Below the pieces are notes generated by a model that saw only the letters and a program-made list of their open reading frames with translations, searched no databases and was not told where the DNA came from. Shown here one piece after another: positions 34,633 through 46,644 of a stretch of DNA of 64,000 bases. The stretch is from the NCBI GenBank assembly GCA_018340375.1, contig JAFFJZ010000002.1, positions 14,154,001 to 14,218,000 of the forward strand. The letters are read 5' to 3'. How positions within the stretch are numbered: the stretch's first letter is position 1; each line of letters opens with the position of its first letter. Both the position numbers and the translations under genes were made by a program. Source of the DNA: Gonatopus flavifemur. Taxonomy: Eukaryota; Arthropoda; Insecta; Hymenoptera; Dryinidae.

Positions 34633-34810
34633 AAACCTGATTTAGCTCTGATTCGTTGCATATCACGGAGTGATTGTATCAGGGTGGGTTTTATTTTCCA
34701 CCCTGATCTCGCCCTGTTTTTAACCTGATCTTGCTTCCAAAATTCTCATTGAACCTGATTTTAACTTTTTTTCGACCTGATTCAACTCTGGATCATTGCG
34801 TATCACGATG
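34633..34810 (+). repeat. Imperfect direct repeat CCTGATT..GCATATCACG plus hairpin
   Basis: CCTGATTTAGCTCTGATTCG / TTGCATATCACG near 34637 recurs as CCTGATTCAACTCTGGATCA / TTGCGTATCACG near 34779. Between them TCAGGGTGG and CCACCCTGA make a 9-bp stem. CCTGATY words recur throughout. Confidence 0.5.
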
Positions 34811-35012
34811 TTAAGCAGGCTTCAAAAGGTATTACAATTTTTCGACTCGGGATGTATGCGATTGGTTATCATTCGCTCTGGTTCTCATCGCGATTTCAGG
34901 TAACATGAATAGTTAATCGCACTCATTAGGATTTTGAATGGTACTTATTACAATTTTGGAATATTTTCAAGTATTCTCGTACAAGTAACTCGCGATAATA
35001 ACGATTCAAGAA

Positions 35013-35150
35013 CACTGAGTCACGTGAAGCAAAATTTCAGTAATGTTTCTTGAAATTTCATGAAACCTCGCTGAAAGTTCAGTAATATTTAGATTTATCG
35101 AACAAGTGTATTACTATTCACTGAACTTCCAAATTGCTCCTCTCTCAGTG
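35013..35150. mobile_element. Small MITE, CACTGAGTC / CTCTCAGTG ends
   Basis: Left CACTGAGTCACGTGAAG, right TGCTCCTCTCTCAGTG; TTCAGTAAT and ATTACTATTCACTGAA words pair inside. Flanking dinucleotides are AA and TG, so the TA is not preserved. Confidence 0.5.
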
Positions 35151-35922
35151 TGGTTTTCAGGGCTGAAAAATCGAAGTTATATTTATTTATTCGTGACCCT
35201 AGAATGTCACACTTATCTTAACTATAACAAGGATTATCATAAAATCCCATGGAACAATCGTATTATACTGTTGTTCTGATTCAGAGTTCATAAATATCTG
35301 ATTTGTTTCCACCTAAAATTTTGGATATATATATATTCACATTCTGATGCAACTAGAATAACAACCATCCCGAAATCAATTCTTCACGAGTTCGCGCTGC
35401 AATATTATTGGTGAATTTGAGCTATAAAATTTGATATTTATAGGAGCGTTTAAAAGATTCGCAATTCGTTATCGCACGTTTCAAGATATAAAATACTTCC
35501 AACGATCTACATAAATTTCCAGTTTCATCCACCGATTTTCAATAAATAGAGGATTGAAATCATCTCACGTAAAATCACCTCTTCATCATTTCCAGTGTTA
35601 AATTTATTTAAATTTCGACAGTGAACAATTCATGGGATATCATAGAGCAGTTGAATGGCCAGATAAATTTGTTTTACCATTTTGATATAAAAGTAATGAT
35701 GAACGAACAGTGGAACTGTTCGCTTTATTTATTCTGGATTCATGTTATGTTTTCATGCTTTGATTTCAACAAATTCATATTTCAATGGAAGAAAGATGAG
35801 TGGTAGTCAAATGAACGAAACAATTTGTACGTACATTTTTATCTCGCCGATTTTGTCAAGTTTATATATTCAATTTACGTTTATCGGATATCTTTTCAAC
35901 TCGAATTGATTTCTAACGGGGA

Positions 35923-36161
35923 CACCGAAAAAAATCATTAGTCGCCCCGACTCTTGCTCCAAATTAGTTCCAACAACTAGATACAGTTGTTTATATTTGG
36001 ACTAAAACGGGCGCTGGCTCAACTAAATTCAAATTTGATTTCTCTGAATTTAGTTGCTGTTACTAATTTAAAGTTGCCTTTTCAACAGATTTCATTACTC
36101 GCTTCTATTCTTTTATTACTGGGAACAGTTCATTCGGTCAAATAAATTATGTTTTTTAGTG
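35923..36161 (+). mobile_element. MITE, CACCGAAAAAAATCATTAGT family, copy 1
   Basis: Starts CACCGAAAAAAATCATTAGT, ends TTATGTTTTTTAGTG before TA. Shares TTAGTTGCTGTTACTAATTT, AAAGTTGCCTT and ACAACTAGATACAGTTG-type text with the inverted copy near 44165-44312. Confidence 0.7.
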
Positions 36162-37365
36162 TATGAGATTGATTATGAGAATTTAACGATGAAATTTCAA
36201 TTTTTTTTTTCACAATAACGAAACGTGATTTTGATTCCAGCTCCTGAAATGGACCAAACTTGTGTAGTTTGCAAGTTATCACCTAGAAACGAGTGAAACG
36301 TATCTTCCGTGACGAGTCGGGGTATCTCGTTAGCATGTGGGAATTGAGTGATGTATAGCAGATTTCCCGTGTACCCCAAGTGTATCAAATTTGATACATA
36401 TTTTAATGTGCTGCGATTGCAAAAATTAAGATGAAAAAGTGACTGAGGAAATTCAAAAAGTAATCTAAAAACGATATCATTCGTTTCTTTGGGTCAGTGA
36501 ATTTAATAGGAAACAACTCATTTGTCTTCGTTTTCAATGGATATAAACTGTGGAATATATTCAAAAATTTATACGTGCGATGATATTTTTCGATCAAAAC
36601 TTTCAGGACAAGTAATTACTGTAGGTTTTTAATAAGAATTCCTGCTTATTAGAAAAATGAATTTTGTTGAGAACTTTCGATCAATAGGAATCTAAAAATC
36701 TGAGGATTACAATCCCAGTCACGTCTCAGGAAGAATTTATGTGTAACATGTTTGCCTGGCTTGGAGGTGTGATGATACGAATATATATGTGCGTATTTAT
36801 GTCGATAGATGAATATATATTCATCATTGCATCGTTCCTGACGTTTGCTGCGGTGAAAGAACCGACTCGTAGATACATGAACCACGTAGGGAGCGTTCAA
36901 CGAATAGAAGCGTTTCCTCCTAATGTAATGAAGAATCTATAGCGATTGCTGCAATTGATTCATCAGAGCACGTATAAAGTATACGCGTCATAGATACCGT
37001 AAAGTAAACAGTGATACACGTTAACGAAATGTGAGAATTTACTCTTTACGTCGAGTTCAACATTTCGATTTATACTGAATTATCTTATTTTATACTCTGT
37101 ATGAAGTTTGAATTTATAATTTCGTTGAGATTCCACAAGAGAAGGTTTTATTATTTTTCAATTGGATACTTTTTTCTGGTTGTGAAGTATTACTCCTCGT
37201 TATTCAATCGATGGTGTTGCTGCATAAACGTTATTTGATATTTTACGGTATTTAAATGATCACAGGAAATTCAAGAAATCGGTTGAGTTCATAGCATTCG
37301 AATCAAACAGGAAGGTTGATTCCCATTCGAATTTCAATCATGTGGAAAATCTTAACGTAAGTTTC
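36162..37365. other. No gene recognised
   Basis: Chance frames only; the frames around 36740-36940 are slightly GC-richer on both strands but match nothing known to me. Confidence 0.4.
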
Positions 37366-37370
37366 GGGCG

Positions 37371-37378
37371 TATATAAA
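37371..37378 (+). promoter_or_regulatory. TATA box upstream of a small secreted-peptide frame
   Basis: GGGCGTATATAAAAATTT is a good TATA-box match. A start about 30 bases downstream (near 37402) would skip the ATG at 37390 and make the ATG at 37420 the first one. Confidence 0.4.
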
Positions 37379-37419
37379 AATTTGGAAATATGCTTAGTAG
37401 AAGCTCTCTCTGCATAAAA

Positions 37420-37587
37420 ATGAGAGAAATTGGGTGGATCGTATTACAACTTGCGGTGCTCGTTCTTGTTCCAGTACAGCAGAGAGCTCTGTTCCCCAAT
37501 CGAATACCAAGTTTCAAGCGAATTCAATTGATTCCGAGTGATCTGTCCTTCTTATTGGATTCACCATTCCAAATGTACGACTTTTGA
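37420..37587 (+). CDS. Possible 55-residue secreted peptide precursor
   Basis: From ATG 37420 the frame encodes 55 residues ending at TGA. Residues 5-19 are strongly hydrophobic (GWIVLQLAVLVLVPV), followed by QQRA, a plausible signal-peptidase site, as in secreted proteins. The remaining ~33 residues contain a dibasic Lys-Arg at 33-34, the usual processing site of neuropeptide precursors, giving a short LFPNRIPSF segment and a ~21-residue tail. The TATA box at 37371 favours this ATG over the in-frame one at 37390. I recognise no family, the frame length alone is not significant, and no AATAAA was seen close downstream. It could also be an exon of a larger gene or a chance frame. Confidence 0.3.
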   Translation: MREIGWIVLQLAVLVLVPVQQRALFPNRIPSFKRIQLIPSDLSFLLDSPFQMYDF

Positions 37588-37954
37588 TCTTGGATTCGCG
37601 ATCAGCAATCTTCAAAACTCTCCACTGTTGAATTTCTTCTATATTCTTTTATCTCGAGTATGAGAAATCTCCAACACGACAGTATTAAAACTTTGAAGAA
37701 TTGTGGAACCGTTGGTCTCGAATAGTGGGTGGATACTGGGATTTTTCAAGATAGCGATCAATCCGTTGTTTTTTTCTGAGATCGAAGAAGATGTTTAGTT
37801 GAATCTCACTGTTGCCACAGCTGAGTTATGGTTAAGTATTGAATGGAATCAATGGATTGTTATAGGTCATGCAGTTGAAAATGCTTCCATTAATTGAATC
37901 GGTGAGATTTCATTGCGAACATCACTTAATATTCACAACTTGCAGAACGAAGTA

Positions 37955-38095
37955 GCACAAGAATGTTTGGAATATTCTATGGACATGCACAGAATATATT
38001 GATACGTTCTGAATGTCCTATGAACATCCATAGAATATTTTCGCATATTTGAATGTTCTATGGACATCTATAGAATATTCCAAACATCCTTGTGT
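37955..38095. mobile_element. TA-flanked MITE, GCACAAGAATGTTTGG ends
   Basis: GCACAAGAATGTTTGGAATA follows TA (37953-37954); its inverse TATTCCAAACATCCTTGTGT precedes TA (38096-38097). Further inside, TTCTATGGACAT recurs on both arms. Good candidate for a young insertion. Confidence 0.78.
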
Positions 38096-38748
38096 TACTA
38101 GGGGAATTCATTCCATTGAAAAGATGAGGAAGGGATGAGGATGTGGAATCGCCAAAAAAGATGTATTGTATATTTATCACGCAATACCACGAAAGAGTAA
38201 AATTATTGGATCAATAAAATTCAAGAACAGGAATGAAAGAATAATTTACATATTTTGGACGAATGAAAATTGTCATCAGAAGACGCTTAATACAGAGTAT
38301 GATTCACCTCCAGAGTTTGGATGCATAAAAAACTCATCAAAGATCATTTCACACAAAGAGCGGTACACTGAAACAACGTAGATATGATGGTTGAAATTTA
38401 AAAGGTCTTGAACTGTTTAGGTCGTTGAACTGGAGTGCTTTGTTCAGAAAGTACGTTCCACATACCTCTCAAATCTTGGTAAAAGTTTTCGCTTTGAATC
38501 GTTCTCGTGTATGGTTGAATCATTCATTACAATTGAAGAAATTCGTATTCTTCTGGATAGTTTCCAAATTCTTGGCTTTCCAAATTTCTTCATTATTTCC
38601 TCCTTGGAATTCATGACTTTATTTTCAATAACCAATGGTTCTTCATTTCATTCTTGCTTTGATTATCTTTTTGAATTAACTCTTAATTGAAATATCTTCT
38701 AAACAGTTATCTGTATATTGTGAATAATGTGATATCGAGCATCACGTA

Positions 38749-39850
38749 CACTGTAAAAAAAAACTGGAAATTTACTGTGCAACTGGACTGGAAATTTCCA
38801 GTGCTAGTACTGGAATATGGATATTCCAGTACATGTACAGAGATTTTGTTGTTACGTTACTGAAAATTTACCAAGCATAACTGAAAATTCAGTCATTGTA
38901 CTGGAATTTTCAAGTTTGAGATGATGTACTGAAATTTTGCCATGATTTCGCGAAAATTTTACCGGCTCGTACTACAATTTTATAGTTCTTGTGCACCAAA
39001 AAAAAATATTCCCTCAAAAAGGACTTGAGAAAAAATTTGGAATTTAGAAAAAAAAACCTAATCGTTGGTATACTGGAATTATACAGGTTTTTAACTGCAA
39101 TTCTCAGGTTTTGTGATGGAATTTTCAGTTACTATGCAATTGAATTATACAGGTTTTGAACTGCAATTTTCAGGTCGTGTGATGGAATTTTCCAGTTGCT
39201 ATGCAACGGAATTTAATCACTGTTGCACTGAAATTTTCCACTTCTATTGGACTTCGTCATTTCTGGCAGGAAAAATTTCAAGTCTTTATATTAAAAATTT
39301 CCTGATTGAGATTTTGAATAATAATTGTAATTGTAGCCAATGAAATTGATATATAAGGTTTTTCCAAGACTTATCCTCTTGTGTTCTAGATATGAAGCAT
39401 ATGTAGTAACCCAAGCTGGCCTTCCAACATGTCGCGCTATAGCTCATCGGTTAGGTCTTAGGTTTCAGTTGGTAGGCAGGTAGAAAAGTGTGGGTTCAAA
39501 TCCTGTTAGGTAGACATGAGTTTCTGTCCATCCAAATGAACGATCAAAAGTTTCTCAATCATCTTGGAACACAAGGACCCTGCAAAATCACTTTGCGTGA
39601 GCAGTTTTTTTTCAATTTTCATGGATATTTTCAGCATTAATTTTCCAGTACATGTCCTGGAAAAGTCCAGCTCGTGTACTGAAAAATTCCAGTACCGAGG
39701 CTCAGAAAATTTCCAGTTTTGATGCGGGAATTCCATAACGTTTGCACTGAATTTTTGCAGTACAAATGTGCTGAAATTTTCCGGTACATGTACAGGTTAA
39801 TGACTTCCAGTACATGTACTGGAATTTTCCGGTGAAATTTTTTTACAGTG
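38749..39850 (+). mobile_element. ~1.1 kb composite palindromic element, copy 1
   Basis: Starts CACTGTAAAAAAAAACTGG after TA and ends CGGTGAAATTTTTTTACAGTG before TA. The outer thirds are full of TTCCAGTACATGTACTGGAA words and their halves. The central part holds a tRNA-like module (39440-39503). A ~66-bp stretch beginning near 39072 (ATTATACAGGTTTT…) is tandemly duplicated here but single in copy 2. Copy 2 lies 162 bp downstream in the same orientation. Minus-strand frames are word artefacts. Confidence 0.85.
39440..39503 (+). ncRNA. tRNA-like Pol III promoter module (SINE-type), copy 1
   Basis: TAGCTCATCGGTTAGG fits a tRNA A box and GGTTCAAATCC (39493-39503) fits the B box, about 50 bases apart. 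The seven bases before the A box cannot pair with the bases after the T arm, and no anticodon arm of normal size is visible, so it is not a functional tRNA. This is the architecture of a tRNA-derived SINE head. Here it lies inside a palindromic DNA-transposon-like element. Confidence 0.55.
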
Positions 39851-40012
39851 TACATCCGTTTAAAACGTGCGGGTATTTGAAAGAACTTTCATGAATGAAG
39901 TACACTGAATTGCGTACAGTGAAACTACATCTTCAGAATTCAGCATTTAATTACAAAAATAGTGTCATGAATTTGTCTTCTGTTCGCACTTCATTGATTT
40001 CGTTGTTGTCTA

Positions 40013-41067
40013 CACTGTAAAAAAAAACTGGAAATTTACTGCGCAACTGGACTGGGAATTTCCAGTGCTAGTACTGAAATATGGATATTCCAGTACATGT
40101 ACAGACATTTTGCTGATACGGTACTGGAAATTTACCAAGCATAACTGAAAATTCAGTCCTTGTAATGGAAATCTCAAGTTTGGGATTGTGTACTGAAATT
40201 TTGCCATGATTTCGCGAAAATTTTACTGGCTCGTACTACAATTTTACAGTTTTTGTGCAGCAGAAAAAAGTATCCCCTCAATATGGACTTGCAAAAAATT
40301 TCGAATTCAGAAAGAAAAACCTAATCGTGGGTATACTGGAATTCTACAGCTTTTGAACTGCAATTTTCGGGCTGTGTGATGGACTTTTCCAGTTACTATG
40401 CAAAGGAATTTCCCAGGTATGCTGGAATTGAATCACTGTTGCACTGAAATTTTCCACTTCTGTTGGACTTCGTCATTTCTGGTAGGAAAACTTTCAAGTC
40501 TTCATATCAAAACTTTCCTGATTGAGATTTTGAATAATAATTGTAATTGTAGCAAATAAAATTGATATATGAGGTTTTTCGAAGATTTATTCTTCCGTGT
40601 ATTCTAGATATGAAGCATATGTAGTATCCCAAGCTGACCTTCCAACATGTCGCGCTATAGCTCGTCGGGTAGGTCTTGGGTTTCAGTTGGTAACCAGATA
40701 GAAAAGTGTAGGTTCAAATCCTGTTAGGTGGACATGACTTTCTGTCCATTCACGTGAACGATCAAGTTTCTCAGTCATCTTGAAACACAAGGACCGTGCG
40801 AAATCACTTTGTGTGAGCAATTTTTTTTTCAATTTTCATGAATATTCCCAGCATTAATTTTCCAGTACATATCCTGGAAAAGTCCAGTTCGTGTACTGAA
40901 AAATTCCAGTCCTGAGGCTCAGCAAATTCCCAGTTCTGATGCTCAAATTCCATAACATTTGTACTGAATTTTTGCAGTACAAATGTGCTCAAATTTTCCG
41001 GTACATGCACAGGTTAATAACTTCCAGTACATTTACTGGAATTTTCCGGTGAACCTTTTTTACAGTG
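40013..41067 (+). mobile_element. ~1.05 kb composite palindromic element, copy 2
   Basis: Starts CACTGTAAAAAAAAACTGG after TA and ends TTTTTTACAGTG before TA. Co-linear with 38749-39850 along nearly the whole length, including the tRNA-like module. Both copies keep both ends and their own TA, so two insertions, or insertion followed by duplication of a block including the 162-bp spacer's flank, are possible. Confidence 0.85.
40658..40721 (+). ncRNA. tRNA-like Pol III promoter module (SINE-type), copy 2
   Basis: A box TAGCTCGTCGGGTAGG, B box GGTTCAAATCC (40711-40721). The B box is identical to copy 1 while the A box and the segment between differ at several positions, which would be expected if the B box were under constraint; two copies cannot establish this. 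Confidence 0.55.
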
Positions 41068-43570
41068 TATTCGTCGCGAAACCCTGGAATTCAATCCGTG
41101 TTCATTAGGATGCGAAAGAATGTCTTGAACGTTCAACACTTCAACCCTTTTATCTATACGCGTGATACTTCATCATACTCTTTTATTTGAAAATCCGTTT
41201 CTCGCTCGGTAAACGTGGATTCGAAGGGATGAGGAATGAAAATTCCTCATTGCCTTTGATGTCTTGCAGAGAGAAGTAGAGGAAGATCCTTGGAGGTCCG
41301 TTAACTCCATATAATTCATGATAATGAAAACGGATACATTCATATCCAAGATCGTTTTGGAACGTGTTTCTCAAAGTAATTCAGAGTGCACAAAGGTACT
41401 GGAGAACTATCTATACAGTAGCGATAAGATCGCGGCATCCTCCAGGCGTGTCTTATCGTTCTCTCGAATTTCCTTTGAGACGCAAACTTTTTTACTTTGA
41501 CATCATTCTTTGTCAATAGATTATTTTCAATTAAACTTCTACAATCGGTGTAAAGAAGTTTCATCGGATTTTGATAGCTTCCTATTTTTACTGAAAGAAT
41601 GAAGGAGCCCTTAGACTTCATGAGGATATCGATTCAAAGCCATCAATTGAATAGGAATTTGATTAAATGACAGGACGAAATTCCTTCAATTCTCCACTAT
41701 CAGAAATTCATTACATGAGACTCAAAGACATCCAATATCTCCCTAGGATATATATTAGGTGTGGATAATTTCAATGAATTCGATAAAGATTGATAAGGGG
41801 GGTTTTTTTTCATTACTCCGCATATCAAAATTACGATGAAATGAAGTACGATAGATCCATGTATCGTTAGTGATTTCCTCATTTGAATGCCTTCATTAAC
41901 ATAAAATAGAATCTTTTATTACATCTCCTGAATAAGTTACAATGGGATTTCTAGATACAAACACATTGTGGGAAGAGAGCAATAAATCAAATGTCATTGA
42001 TATTGATGAAGGGCGGTAAGTATACATTGAGAAGCGTCATAATTTTCCTCGTAAAGTTCAAGTCAGCTTTTTCGAGAGCTGTAAAATATCATCTCGAAGA
42101 CTATATTTCCAATAGGGTATAATTATTAAACCAATTTAGTGAGATGAAGTTCGATCTTAATTACGGAGAATGCGGCTCGAGAGAATTACATTCCTTCCTC
42201 CGATAATAAACGGCAAAGAAAATTCTATATTAAAAAACCTCATATTTCTCAAGAAGTTCAAGGGAGTCTTGCGTTTTAACGTAACTTGCTCAGGAATTCG
42301 AAGAATTATTATACTTTTCGTTATTGAATGAGTCTTCGCTAATACCATTAAGAATCCAGGTTACAGGGCATGTTTTCGAATTCTTCAATATTTGAGAATA
42401 AAGGTGCTGTAATCGTTTTGAAATCATCATTCATTCCTTCCACCGGGAGCTTATTTATATACTCCACACAACAAAAAATGTATGAACATTTTTTTTCCAT
42501 AATTCAAGTAAAGAAATGATATCCTTTTTCCGATGAACAAGAATTCAAATTCCCTTTTTTTTTCTTAAGACGTGACTGCGAATAATTTTCATTCCTGAGA
42601 TTTATTCTGTATCCTCCTCATGCATTATTTCAGTGCGAAAAGTATCATTATTTATGATAGAAAATTTTTCCTTCACCGAAGTTCTCATTATCCCACGCTT
42701 GAAGTGGCGTATATTTCAGTCTAGCTATTATAAATGTGCTCATCTGGAAATTTTCATTTCAAAGAAAAGGAGAATCATGAATGACTGAGATTCATTGTTC
42801 CTCTCAAAGCTCGTGTTTCAAAGATCCATGTGAAAAAACGTTCACCCCCGGTTCAATTGAATAAGCGATAGTTTTGAAAAGTAGAATAGTGACGCGAAAT
42901 GGTGTTTCTATGAATACAATAGAAGAAACTTCTTTCCAGACCAGTAATTATGTAACGACCTGTTCTCAAACAAATATTCACTGAAGCTCACGAAGTATTT
43001 AACTGCCCCGATGTGGATTCACTCGGATCCAATAAGCATGATTTAGTACATTTAAATGTTTTTACAGGCTAAAAGAATGTTGCCTTGTCTCGGTTGGAAT
43101 ATTTTTCAAAGTTCAGAAAGAATCTCTGCACCTTGTTGTTAATGATTTCTCATTACAGTTGAGTTCTGTGATTATTTTAGGAAGATTTACGAATGGTGAG
43201 AGTTCCCTACATTCAAGTGTTTCAAATAGTTGGAAAAAATTATTGAAATTTATGACTCCTGATCGAATGAACTGAATTACCGGCATTTTCACTTTGGTGA
43301 TTAAAAAGCATGTGAGTTCTATGATCAAACTTCATTATATAGACATAGATATCAATGTCGAAAACATCGAAACAAGAATTCAGAACGTCGAAAGAAGTCA
43401 TCTTCTTTTTTTATGGAGTTTTTATATCTCTGATTGCGTTTGATCTCTAATGCATTTGATGTTCAACTTTTTAATGGAAACAGTAAGACTTGTTCGCTGT
43501 CCCAATTTAGAAAGTATAGTAATAAAACCATTATTGAATTTTCAAGAGACTAAACATTTCCGTGCAGCAC
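41068..43570. other. 2.5 kb without recognised gene or element
   Basis: Only short chance frames on both strands; no inverted-repeat element was recognised. This is one of the few long stretches free of MITEs in the window. Confidence 0.4.
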
Positions 43571-43840
43571 CACCACCGATGAGACAAGGCGCCTCCACGT
43601 CGCACTGCGTGAATTTGAGTTGGATGAGCAAAATCGGAGGATGGGAAGTAGATGGGGCGATGTATCTTATTGGTGGCGTGCTGTTAGGATCGGACGATTA
43701 TGGGTTCATTTAACACTTTCTATCATTTTGATTTATGAAATTTTTATATTCCTTTCAGAAGACACATGAGATAACAGTTCATTCAAAAATTCCATAGAAT
43801 GACATATAGAAATTTTTCCATATGACTTTTATGATTCCAG

Positions 43841-44007
43841 CTGCAATGATGGCGAAACGTCGGCAACAAACCGATTCCAGACGCGGCTCCACTCCGGAAG
43901 CTCAAAGTCTGTATCTTCTTAAAAGTCGCGAAGAAACATCCAGCGAACCATCGCTGAAACAATTTTGTTCTTTTGTTACTCATTCTACGGACATATTGAA
44001 TGACCTG
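43841..44007 (+). other. Possible internal exon or retroelement relic
   Basis: An acceptor-like TTTTATGATTCCAG precedes 43841 and a GT donor (CTG|GTATTG) follows 44007. Between them one frame is open with coding-like codon use (MAKRRQQTDSRRGSTPEAQS… DILNDL). Against an exon: the start CTGCAATGATGGCGAAACGT recalls the GATGA..GAAACG 3'-end motif of some insect retroelements. I do not recognise the protein. A neighbouring frame at 43575-43720 (LREFELDEQNRRMGSRWGD) is also coding-like but unassigned. Confidence 0.25.
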
Positions 44008-44164
44008 GTATTGTGAAAATTTCTGTGTTCCGTTTTGGAATTAAAATCATAGTTAGGATATTCTTCCGCACTCTAATATTTGTATTCCAATTGGGATTCA
44101 GTGATTATGACATCACATCAGAGATGGACCGACCATTTGGGCAATGTGAAGAATTTCATGTTTA

Positions 44165-44312
44165 ATTAAGGCAACTCCAAATTAGTAACAGCGACGAAAG
44201 TTCATTTGAGTGCGTTTGACCCAACACCGATTTTAATTATCCACATATTAACAACAGGATCTAGCTGTCGACATTAATTTACAGTAAGGATGACTAATTA
44301 CTTTTTTCGGTG
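44165..44312 (-). mobile_element. MITE, CACCGAAAAAA family, copy 2 (truncated)
   Basis: On the minus strand it starts CACCGAAAAAAGTAATTAGT after TA and follows 35923-36161 through ACAGCTAGAT-CTGTTG and GTTACTAATTTGGAGTTGCC. The far end is missing. Confidence 0.65.
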
Positions 44313-45420
44313 TACATAAATTTCAATCATCCCTTAGGGGAATCATTTTGGACACTTGTCTCCAAATAATGAAGGTATAAGCCCAGACTAATATCAAGGG
44401 ATCACGATTTGAACGGACGGATAATAATGATAGCAGGGAGTAGGTAAATACTATACCAGGCAGACGTAACGTTTGTACACGGATCGCTCACAGTGGAATA
44501 AGGACACCGTTGATCAGCCAAGGAGGCTTGTTAACAAGTGAGAAATTGTTAGGATGGATATCAAAGAAAAACACAAAAACAAGGAGAACGGAAAAAGACA
44601 CGATACACAAATAAAAAAAATCTCAGTTCCAGCTGCTTTATAGAGGGAGTTGAAACTTACACCGTGCCGACAGGCATGGGGGACAAGGGAAGAGCGGAGA
44701 AAAAACAGAAACTGAACGTCTCGGGAACGCACAAGACGCTCGACCAAAGCCGAGCTTTAGTTCAAGGGAAAAGTAATAGTGCGTGAAAGGTAGAAGAGTT
44801 GGAATGATGAAAAGAGATGAGAGAAAAAGGTTCGGAGAGGAAGAAAATCTTTGCAAGCAACTCGATGTGATCGCTTGAGGACAAAACGCAAAAGTATAAC
44901 AATGTGGACTGAAAAAGTTATTTATGTTCCATTCATACGTCTACTTTGAGAGGGAGGAAAAAAGCAGTCTCGCGGTTGGCAAAAAAACCTCATTATAAAT
45001 TCTCATCTGAATCATAATTAAATTAAATATTCCATCTTGAATACAATTATTCTAAATAATGCCCTCCCGAATCAATATTGACATTTGGATTATTCAATAA
45101 TCAAATTGACAACAATCTAGTAGCGGATGCGAAAATACTGGATTTATTTTTTAATCGACGTGAACGCACGAATGATAACGTTTCTATGACATAATTCCGT
45201 GAATGAGATGTCCCGAGAGTTGAATTGCTGAACATTCAGTTACAGTTTTTCGAATATGATTTGACGTTAGATTATTTCTGGGGAAAGATTCAACAAAAAG
45301 GAATAAATTTCAGTGTCGTCAGTGTATCATTTAGAAATTTACCGGGCCTTTTATTCTGAATCAAGATCCTTGAATACCCAAATATCATTGTATTTATTTC
45401 CATGCAACTTGATTAATATA

Positions 45421-45576
45421 ATGCACCGCTCGGAAGTTCAGTCCAATGTACAGAGAGTGCTGCGAAGAAAAAGCTTTCAATACATGTATTCATACGAAGG
45501 AGCGATTTCGCCAACTCGCGACGGTACTAAGAACGTTAGCAAAAACCTGCCTTGGGTTGATAAACTTCCGCTATAA
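45421..45576 (+). CDS. Short frame with downstream polyA signal; possible terminal exon
   Basis: From ATG 45421 the frame encodes 51 residues (starting MHRSEVQSNVQRVLRR, ending NLPWVDKLPL) with GC-richer, coding-like codon use than its surroundings, and stops at TAA 45574-45576. AATAAA follows 71 bases later (45648-45653). The same frame is open upstream to about 45313, where AAATTTCAG forms an acceptor-like sequence, so this may be the last exon of a plus-strand gene whose earlier exons were not identified. No homology recognised. Its position just upstream of the receptor-like exon at 46.65 kb would fit the end of one gene and the start of the next. Confidence 0.3.
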   Translation: MHRSEVQSNVQRVLRRKSFQYMYSYEGAISPTRDGTKNVSKNLPWVDKLPL

Positions 45577-45647
45577 AATACATCCGATGCTTTCATGATT
45601 GCTGTACATGTCCTTCTACGAAAGGCTTCTACGAAAAAAAATATGTG

Positions 45648-45653
45648 AATAAA
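45648..45653 (+). terminator. Polyadenylation signal AATAAA
   Basis: Canonical hexamer 71 bases after the TAA of the 45421-45576 frame. In AT-rich DNA the hexamer is common, so it supports the exon only together with the frame. Confidence 0.3.
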
Positions 45654-46644
45654 ATCAAATGAAAAATAGAAAAAATCGGGATTTTTATTATCTTATTCTT
45701 GTATTTCTTCCCTCTTTACAGTGTGAGGGGAAGATACGGGAATAAGGATTTAAAAAATTGCAGTTGACGTATGAGACAAGTGCCCTTGGCTATTCAAGTA
45801 TTTTTGAAAAATCCTTCCTGAAAACACACACGAGAACAAACGCTGCTCGAGAATGAAGTAATTTTTAAAAGAATTAACAAATATTTCTTTGTGTTCCATC
45901 CCATGCTCGACTCTCGGGGAGACTCATAAAGTATCGTTACGTACGAATAATTATCCCTGAAAAATTGTTCAACAATCCATCCCTGATAATAAGACATCAT
46001 CATTGAAGTTTCCCATCTGAATTCCACTACAGAATTTGACCTGTGCGATCTTGTATCGTCGAATGCGAATTCATTCTCTGATATCTGATCGGTTACATCA
46101 TCGATTACCATTTAATGGTCTTTCGAATTACCTTTTGTATCAACAATGCAAATATAATTGCATTCTACTGTCAGGATCAGAATTTGTTTTAGTCTATAAT
46201 TATGTTTCGGTGTTCAGCAGAATTCCAATTTTCGTCCGACGAAATTAAATCCAACCGAATGTATGTGAGATTTACAGACAATTGAAATTTATGACTTGGA
46301 ATACGATCAGGATATATTATCGAACGTACCTGGGGTGATGAATGATGTAATTAATCATATAAGCAAGCGTGTATCGTACGGGAATGTACAATCTCACATC
46401 GATAGTTTCTACGAAAAGATAAGTCTCGTGATAATAATTTGATTTCCATTTCACGAAATATATCTTGAAATATGTTGAACAAAGGGGAAAAATAATCACC
46501 GTGATTCATTCTGAATTTGATCCAACAAATTTTCTTGTGCCAGGTTTTATCGCATATTTTGTTCTCTGTACTGTTTGTTTTCCCTTATTTCCCATGAGTA
46601 CGGAGGAATAATTTCATTCAAAGTTTCGTTTGTTTTTATTCCAG

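Noticed and set aside
39431..39515. A functional tRNA gene
   Set aside because: A and B boxes are good but there is no acceptor stem and no normal anticodon arm; the duplicate in copy 2 confirms a repeat module.
45794..46111. 105-codon minus-strand frame
   Set aside because: Coding-like in places but no homology or splice context, and a plus-strand frame overlaps it equally well.
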